Shown: positions 59,358 through 64,000 of the stretch, piece after piece
How the letters are laid out: each line of letters opens with the position of its first letter
How positions within the stretch are numbered: position 1 is the first letter of the stretch
Origin: Lederbergia graminis
GTDB taxonomy: Bacteria > Bacillota > Bacilli > Bacillales > Bacillaceae_C
DNA length: 64,000 nucleotides
Direction of reading: 5' to 3'
Assembly (NCBI RefSeq): GCF_042655485.1
Contig: NZ_JBHSMC010000001.1
Coordinates: 310,001-374,000 of the forward strand
Position numbers and translations under genes: made by a program
Notes under the pieces: generated by a model
Told to the model about the DNA's origin: nothing
What the model saw: the letters and a program-made list of their open reading frames with translations, nothing else
Database searches by the model: none

Positions 59358-60325
59358 GAAAAGATGAAATTAAAAATGCTTTTGAAAATATACAGCCTGA
59401 TGAATTGGCGAAACAAAAAATGTTGGGTAACATAATCAATCATTCTCAACTAAAAAAACAACCAATCTTTATGAGGAAGCTACTTTTGATTACATCGATG
59501 TTAATTATAATAGCTGGTGGCTTTTCACTATTCAAACTACTATATAATAATGATTCCAGTCAATTAGCACTTGATACTAATCATGGAAATACGGAAGATC
59601 ATATCGCACATATTACAAATCAATTCCAAATAGGAGATAAACATTATTCTATGTTGCATGATTCGGAAAAGGATAATTTTACTTTGCCCAATGATATTCA
59701 TGAAAAAGATATCGGTAATAAGATAACTACAATTAGCACTTCCGTTGATTCCAATTTAGTAGGTAAAGATGTATATCAATATTTACCCGCAGGAAGTGAG
59801 GCAGTTGTTGCAGTAAAAATAAATGACCAATATAAGCTTTTTGCATTTTTAAATTATGATAGCTATTTGAATAATCAGGATGAAGATGTCAGAACGTATC
59901 TTGAACTATACGGGATACATTCAGCAGATGATGTTGCAAAAATTGAGTTTCTCGCGTACTTGGAAGATGGAAAACTTGCTGTACAAAATGAAATTACGAG
60001 TCGAGGCTCTATCTCCGAATTTTATCAATATTATTCCGTATTAGAAAATGCTAGTAATGAATATTTTGAGACTTTATTTGAACCGAGCGACAATGAAGTA
60101 GTAGAGAAGGAAGAGAGTATTACCTCAGATGAAGGGGGAGGGCAATCCTCACCAGCTTATAATGGTTCTGCAGGCAACAAGCTAAGCAACTCTGTGTTGA
60201 TTCGTATCTATAATCAAAATGGTGTGTTTATGGAAACAATCTATTACCCTAATATTCAATTTATATCACGACATAAAGTAAATGATGAATTTGCCTTCAT
60301 ATTAAAAGAGTTAATCGAAAAATAA
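59354..60325 (+). CDS. Membrane anti-sigma factor for the ECF sigma
   Basis: 323 aa from GTG 59354. Short cytoplasmic N-terminus (about 1-40) for sigma binding, one membrane helix (about 45-64, LLLITSMLIIIAGGFSLF), then a large extracytoplasmic domain of about 255 residues with no obvious family. Layout and four-base overlap with the sigma gene mark it as the anti-sigma factor. Regulated proteolysis of the outer domain would release the sigma factor; the signal is unknown. Confidence 0.8.
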   Translation: MRKDEIKNAFENIQPDELAKQKMLGNIINHSQLKKQPIFMRKLLLITSMLIIIAGGFSLFKLLYNNDSSQLALDTNHGNTEDHIAHITNQFQIGDKHYSMLHDSEKDNFTLPNDIHEKDIGNKITTISTSVDSNLVGKDVYQYLPAGSEAVVAVKINDQYKLFAFLNYDSYLNNQDEDVRTYLELYGIHSADDVAKIEFLAYLEDGKLAVQNEITSRGSISEFYQYYSVLENASNEYFETLFEPSDNEVVEKEESITSDEGGGQSSPAYNGSAGNKLSNSVLIRIYNQNGVFMETIYYPNIQFISRHKVNDEFAFILKELIEK

Positions 60326-60328
60326 AGA

Positions 60329-60353
60329 AACAGCTGCTTTTTTAGCAGCTGTT
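60329..60353. terminator. Convergent terminator between the anti-sigma and threonine ammonia-lyase genes
   Basis: AACAGCTGC/GCAGCTGTT stem with a T-rich loop; overlaps the minus-strand stop codon. Confidence 0.75.
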
Positions 60354-61557
60354 ACTCCATTTCCGTTTCATATCCTTTTGTTTTTAATACAGCATAAATT
60401 TCATCTTTATGTTCTTGATTTTTTGTTTCGATGGAAATTGATAATTGGGCGTAGTTTGGATATATTTTATCACCGATGTGACTTAAAGATATATCTAATA
60501 TATTACCATTTAGTTCTGAAATCACTTCTAATATCTTTTCTAAATTTCCAGGTTTGTCTTTTAAGATGGTGCGGAAACGCATAAATCGTCCAGATTCTAC
60601 CATGCCACGTTCAATAATTCTGGAAATAAAGCTCACATCTACATTCCCACCGCTAATGATCGGCACAACTTTCTTGTTTTTCAGCGGGATTCTTTTTTGT
60701 ACTAGAGCGGCCAAGGAAACAGCTCCAGAACCTTCTACTAACAACTTATTTCTTTCCAGTAGCATTAACATTGTTTGTGCTATTTCCATTTCATCGACTG
60801 TTATTATATCGTCTACATATTTAGAAACTATTTCAAATGTATGTTGCCCTGGTCTTTGCACTGCAATCCCATCTGCCATTGTTGGATCTGCAACTACAGT
60901 AGTTATTTTCCCTTCCTGAAGCGACTGCGCCATACTTGGGCATGCCTTTGCCTCCACGCCATAGATCTTAATGGAGGGATTTTTCTCTTTCACAGCAATG
61001 GCAATCCCAGCTATTAAACCACCACCACCAATAGGACATACAATCGCATCTACATCAGATAATTGATCCATTATCTCTATTCCGACCGTTCCCTGACCAG
61101 TAATAATAGCTTCATCATCAAAGGCGTGTACGAAAGCAGCTCCTGTTTGTTCTCTTAATTCCAAAGCATAATCTAAAGCCTCATTAAAGCCATTACCCTG
61201 TAATAAAACTTTTGCACCATAATCTTTTGTAGCCTGAATCTTACTTAAAGGAGCACCGTTCGGCATGATAATTGTGGAGGAAATATTAAGCTTCGAACTT
61301 GCGTATGCCACACCTTGTGCGTGATTTCCTGCAGACGCTGCTACTACACCTTTTATTAAATCTTCCTTTTTTAAGGACATCATTTTATTGTAGGAACCAC
61401 GAACTTTAAAGGAACCTGTCTTCTGTAAATTTTCTAGTTTTAAATATACTTCATTTTGAGAAAACTCACTAAATGTTCTTGAATAATCTAATGGTGTTTT
61501 ATGTACGATACCACTCATCAATTCAGCTGCTTTTACAATATCTTGATATGAAATCAT
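60352..61557 (-). CDS. ilvA: Threonine ammonia-lyase with C-terminal ACT domain
   Basis: 401 aa. PLP lysine in TGSFKVRGSYNK, substrate loop SAGNHAQGVA, phosphate-binding GGGGLIAG, and a C-terminal ACT-like domain (about 325-401, FRTILKDKPGNLEKILEVI). It deaminates threonine to 2-oxobutyrate, the first step to isoleucine, or acts in threonine breakdown. This single-ACT form (TdcB/IlvA short type) is the catabolic-like variant common in bacilli. Single gene, ribosome binding site AGGAGAG. Confidence 0.9.
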   Translation of the reverse strand: MISYQDIVKAAELMSGIVHKTPLDYSRTFSEFSQNEVYLKLENLQKTGSFKVRGSYNKMMSLKKEDLIKGVVAASAGNHAQGVAYASSKLNISSTIIMPNGAPLSKIQATKDYGAKVLLQGNGFNEALDYALELREQTGAAFVHAFDDEAIITGQGTVGIEIMDQLSDVDAIVCPIGGGGLIAGIAIAVKEKNPSIKIYGVEAKACPSMAQSLQEGKITTVVADPTMADGIAVQRPGQHTFEIVSKYVDDIITVDEMEIAQTMLMLLERNKLLVEGSGAVSLAALVQKRIPLKNKKVVPIISGGNVDVSFISRIIERGMVESGRFMRFRTILKDKPGNLEKILEVISELNGNILDISLSHIGDKIYPNYAQLSISIETKNQEHKDEIYAVLKTKGYETEME

Positions 61558-61653
61558 ATTCTTCTCTCCTAACGAATCGTTACAATTATGTTAGTTTTGA
61601 CAAAATAAATAAGGTTATTCGTTTTAGAATTTGAGGGAAAGGGGTAAACAATC

Positions 61654-61725
61654 ATGGAATTGGCACACACAGACCATTTCATCGCATATGCTAGCAAAAA
61701 GATTTTATATTTCTGTAGGAGGTAG
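61654..61725 (+). CDS. Short upstream ORF, possibly coupled to the next gene
   Basis: 23 codons (MELAHTDHFIAYASKKILYF...) behind AAAGGGGTAAA. Its stop codon TAG lies within the AGGAGGTAG ribosome binding site of the next gene, so translating ribosomes would end at that site. No family; could be a regulatory leader or chance. Confidence 0.3.
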   Translation: MELAHTDHFIAYASKKILYFCRR

Positions 61726-61729
61726 GCAT

Positions 61730-62365
61730 ATGTATTATCATTTTATCAACCAGCAAGGATATTATTATCCTTATCGACATAATCCATATTTTTCTTATTA
61801 CTCACAACCTGACCATTGGGCTCGACAACAGCCTATAAGAGGGCAGGCAACATGGACCGAAGGAGGACAAGTAACAGAATGTGGAATTCCTTGGTCAGAT
61901 AATTTATTTATGACTGCTGCAGTAGGGGAGAATAGCCCATATAAATGTGGTCAAACACTTAAAATCCGAAATATTTCTACACCTGGTCAAAGGGAAGTTG
62001 TTGTAACGATCGTCGATAAAGTACGAGGCTATCCACCAAATAAAATTAATCTACATCGACGTGCATTTGAAGCTTTAGGAGCAAACTTGAATCTTGGTGT
62101 TATTAATATCGAGATAACTCCATCACCAGAATTAGAGGAAGAACAATGGGGTAAATATTTATTAGAACTTACGGAAACAGCTTATCCAAAATATGTAGTT
62201 AGAGATTATAACTTTATTAGTAAAAATCAATTATCAGGCGATAAAGTAAAAGAAACGTATGAATTTATCCTCCAATCCCCAACTGAAAATATTAAAGTTA
62301 GAGCTAATGTTATTTACAATGCAAAAACAAATCGTGTTATATCATTTGATTTGGAAGAGTTGTAA
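61730..62365 (+). CDS. Double-psi beta-barrel (RlpA-like) protein with DUF3889 tail
   Basis: 211 aa from ATG 61730 (AGGAGGTAGG upstream; in-frame codons further up lack a site). A Tyr/His-rich N-terminus (about 1-40) with no signal peptide precedes an RlpA-like double-psi beta-barrel (about 45-125: GQATWTEGGQVTECGIPW, VVVTIVDKVRGYPPNKINLHRRAFEAL) and a C-terminal DUF3889-like domain (about 135-211). The tyrosine-rich start recalls spore surface proteins. Expansin-like polysaccharide binding is plausible; enzymatic activity cannot be claimed. Confidence 0.75.
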   Translation: MYYHFINQQGYYYPYRHNPYFSYYSQPDHWARQQPIRGQATWTEGGQVTECGIPWSDNLFMTAAVGENSPYKCGQTLKIRNISTPGQREVVVTIVDKVRGYPPNKINLHRRAFEALGANLNLGVINIEITPSPELEEEQWGKYLLELTETAYPKYVVRDYNFISKNQLSGDKVKETYEFILQSPTENIKVRANVIYNAKTNRVISFDLEEL

Positions 62366-62433
62366 AGAAAAGAATCTTCGAACGCCGGGGACTTAACCAT
62401 GAACTGGATGTTAATGTGTATCAATAGTGCTAA

Positions 62434-62475
62434 GGAAATACACTTCGTTCCACATAGGAATCTACGTGTATTTCC
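62434..62475. repeat. Hairpin repeat in the intergenic region
   Basis: Perfect 10-bp inverted repeat GGAAATACAC/GTGTATTTCC enclosing 22 bases, partly extended outward (TAGTGCTAA with CGCTAATA). Possibly a small dispersed repeat. Confidence 0.5.
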
Positions 62476-62550
62476 TCCGCTAATAACTTTATTCGTATTG
62501 CAGGCAATCTAATCTTGTGAAATTAGCATTGCGAAGACAGAATAAAAAAA

Positions 62551-62585
62551 CGAACTATCTTGATTATTTATCAAATGATAGTTCG
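62551..62585. terminator. GAACTATC-family terminator near guaC
   Basis: CGAACTATC/GATAGTTCG with inner TTGAT/ATCAA pairing, flanked by A7 and ATTTT. It can terminate guaC on the minus strand (T7 on that strand). Confidence 0.75.
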
Positions 62586-62633
62586 ATTTTAAATTTTATC
62601 TATATTCCTTTGTTAAAACTCTTTTTGAACCTA

Positions 62634-63617
62634 TTAATAAACTTTATCACCATTAAAGATGGAGTTTTTCACTACTACATAGTCCACATTGCGAATGGCA
62701 TCAAGTTTAGTACCACCAGCATATGAAATAGAAGATTGCAGGTCTTGCTCCATTTCAATTAAAGTATCGATGAGTGCCCCTTTATGTTCTACATACATTT
62801 TTTTGCCCTCAACATTTTTCTTTTCACCTTTTTGGAATTCAGAAGCTGATCCAAAATACTCTTTAAATAACTTACCATCTTTTTCGATTGTTTTCCCAGG
62901 TGATTCTTCATGACCAGCAAATAATGATCCGATCATTACCATCGATGCTCCAAAACGGATTGACTTTGCGATATCACCATGAGTCCGAATTCCACCATCT
63001 GCGATAATTGGTTTGCTAGCAGCTTTAGCACACCAACGAAGGGCAGCTAACTGCCAACCACCTGTACCAAATCCTGTTTTAATTTTAGTAATACAGACCT
63101 TACCAGGTCCGATTCCGACTTTTGTTGCATCTGCACCAGCGTTTTCTAATTCTCTTACCGCTTCAGGTGTTCCAACATTACCAGCGATGACAAAGCTTTG
63201 AGGTAAGTGCTGTTTAAGATGTTGAATCATTGAAATTACAGCATTAGAGTGACCATGAGCAATATCAATAGTAATAAACTCCGGTACTAATCCTTCTTCA
63301 GCTAAATGCTTCACAAAATCATATTCCTCAGGCTTAACCCCTACACTGATAGAAGCAATTAAACCACGAGATTGCATATCCTTAATGAAGTCAATTCTTT
63401 TCTCTGGTTGAAAGCGATGCATAATATAAAAATAACCATTTTCGGCTAAATAAAGTGCAATTTTTTCATCAATAATTGTTTGCATATTTGCTGGGACTAC
63501 AGGAAGTTTAAAAGTATGTCCTCCTAGAGTTACAGAGGTGTCACACTCTGAACGACTATTTACAATACACTTTGCAGGTATCAATTGAATATCTTCGTAA
63601 TCAAATACATTTTCCAT
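62634..63617 (-). CDS. guaC: GMP reductase
   Basis: 327 aa from ATG 63617 on the minus strand (AGGAG eleven bases upstream). TIM-barrel IMPDH/GMPR fold with the catalytic cysteine in VGIGPGKVCITKIKTGFGTGG, and IADGGIRTHGDIAKS plus FGASMVMIGSLFAGHEESPG of the phosphate site. Length and lack of a CBS insert point to GuaC rather than IMP dehydrogenase. It reduces GMP to IMP with NADPH. I see no purine riboswitch upstream. Confidence 0.93.
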   Translation of the reverse strand: MENVFDYEDIQLIPAKCIVNSRSECDTSVTLGGHTFKLPVVPANMQTIIDEKIALYLAENGYFYIMHRFQPEKRIDFIKDMQSRGLIASISVGVKPEEYDFVKHLAEEGLVPEFITIDIAHGHSNAVISMIQHLKQHLPQSFVIAGNVGTPEAVRELENAGADATKVGIGPGKVCITKIKTGFGTGGWQLAALRWCAKAASKPIIADGGIRTHGDIAKSIRFGASMVMIGSLFAGHEESPGKTIEKDGKLFKEYFGSASEFQKGEKKNVEGKKMYVEHKGALIDTLIEMEQDLQSSISYAGGTKLDAIRNVDYVVVKNSIFNGDKVY

Positions 63618-63815
63618 AATAGTATACACTCCTAAACACGAATGTTGATGAATTGATGAGCGATAATTGTTCGCCCTTTAGTAATGTACCTTATTTATTT
63701 TGGAATGTAAAGGGTTAAACTGAACTAAAAAAATACTAATTCAATAAATGATTAAAAAAAACTGAATAGAAAATAATACTTATAACCACTGTTATTCTAA
63801 GATAGGAGGGCATAT

Positions 63816-64000
63816 ATGATACGAAAAAATCTTGCAAATTTGCTAGTAATAATAATGGCCCTAACAACTTTACCCCAAACAATTCCTGCTCAAACACACA
63901 TTAACTTTTTGGAAAATTATACTCAGCTTTCAAAAAAAACTAGTATCCCTTATGGGCATCCTGATGATATTCCCAGGGAAGACTATGATTTTACTCTTGC
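63816..64000 (+). CDS. Start of a secreted protein, cut by the window
   Basis: ATG 63816 follows TAGGAGGGC. The first 61 codons give a signal peptide (MIRKNLANLLVIIMALTTLP, cleaved near PAQA-like PAQT) and a mature start with HINFLENYTQ and IPYGHPDDIPREDYDF. The frame stays open to the window edge. No family recognised from this fragment. Confidence 0.7.
   Translation, partial: MIRKNLANLLVIIMALTTLPQTIPAQTHINFLENYTQLSKKTSIPYGHPDDIPREDYDFTL

Noticed and set aside
60378..61017. Three plus-strand ORFs opposite threonine ammonia-lyase
   Set aside because: Antisense shadows of a gene with intact catalytic motifs; no binding sites or conserved features.
62517..62726. 69-codon plus-strand ORF over the guaC 3' end
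   Set aside because: It runs through the GAACTATC terminator and the guaC stop, has no ribosome binding site and its composition is that of AT-rich intergenic DNA.
63630..63815. Purine riboswitch or PurR box upstream of guaC
   Set aside because: No conserved purine-aptamer core, antiterminator or paired PurBox was visible in this gap.

Overview
The window looks like chromosome of a low-GC, endospore-forming member of the Bacillaceae, most like the Oceanobacillus/Virgibacillus group. That placement comes from gene content (a gerA-type germinant-receptor operon, a GerM-domain lipoprotein, a SleB-type cortex hydrolase, a frataxin-like Fra protein close to Bacillus YdhG), strong AGGAGG ribosome binding sites, many TTG/GTG starts and strong rho-independent terminators. 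I see no rRNA, tRNA, CRISPR array, prophage or complete insertion sequence.

Layout. 1-2093 is the end of a membrane GGDEF-EAL protein. 2.4-7.7 kb holds a lipoprotein, a candidate structured RNA and a four-gene germinant-receptor operon (A, C, a small D-like protein, B). 7.8-15.7 kb holds an orphan trpB, two tandem paralogous lipoproteins, a zinc-ribbon membrane protein, a decayed region with a possible RNA, a MITE-like repeat, a LysM-SleB hydrolase and a small membrane ORF with an apparent ATA start. 15.9-20.7 kb holds a ROK regulator with an MFS transporter, and a large ferritin-like diiron protein divergent from an AraC regulator. 20.8-32.3 kb is a run of small genes: a phospholipase A2-like protein, transporters, DUF554 and DUF421 proteins, FMN reductase, malate:quinone oxidoreductase, a Ser/Arg/Tyr-rich coat-like protein facing a Hanks-type kinase, fra, acylphosphatase, and a DUF4234-DUF2752 pair.

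The most striking locus is 32.3-34.2 kb. An ABC-F ribosome-protection gene sits behind a 400-nt leader. The leader encodes a peptide reading MRLRFPTLTQ, matching (from memory) the macrolide-arrest leader ErmDL/ErmK. A transcription terminator with a competing upstream segment follows, then a second short ORF and four mutually exclusive RNA segments that hide the ABC-F Shine-Dalgarno sequence, as in ermC. It therefore looks like a two-tier, antibiotic-sensing attenuator.

34.4-42.3 kb holds a double-LysM protein, the AMPylase SelO, a secreted DUF4185 glycosidase-like protein with two carbohydrate-binding repeats behind twin cre-like sites, a secreted alkaline phosphatase and an rRNA methyltransferase. 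42.5-47.9 kb is a mannitol operon (fused EIICBA, the PRD activator MtlR, MtlD) with an operator-like inverted repeat and a cre half-site. 48-64 kb holds a histidine phosphatase, luciferase-like and Gfo/Idh/MocA oxidoreductases, a Tet(M)-like ribosomal protection GTPase, a two-component system with a GerM/Gmad2 lipoprotein, an esterase, LysR/TSUP genes, an ECF sigma/anti-sigma pair, threonine ammonia-lyase, a barrel-domain protein, GMP reductase and the start of a secreted protein.

Most genes are in short units separated by terminators. Where an in-frame upstream codon lacks a usable ribosome binding site, I moved the start to the codon with a properly spaced one. All family assignments come from reading motifs; none was tested by a search.
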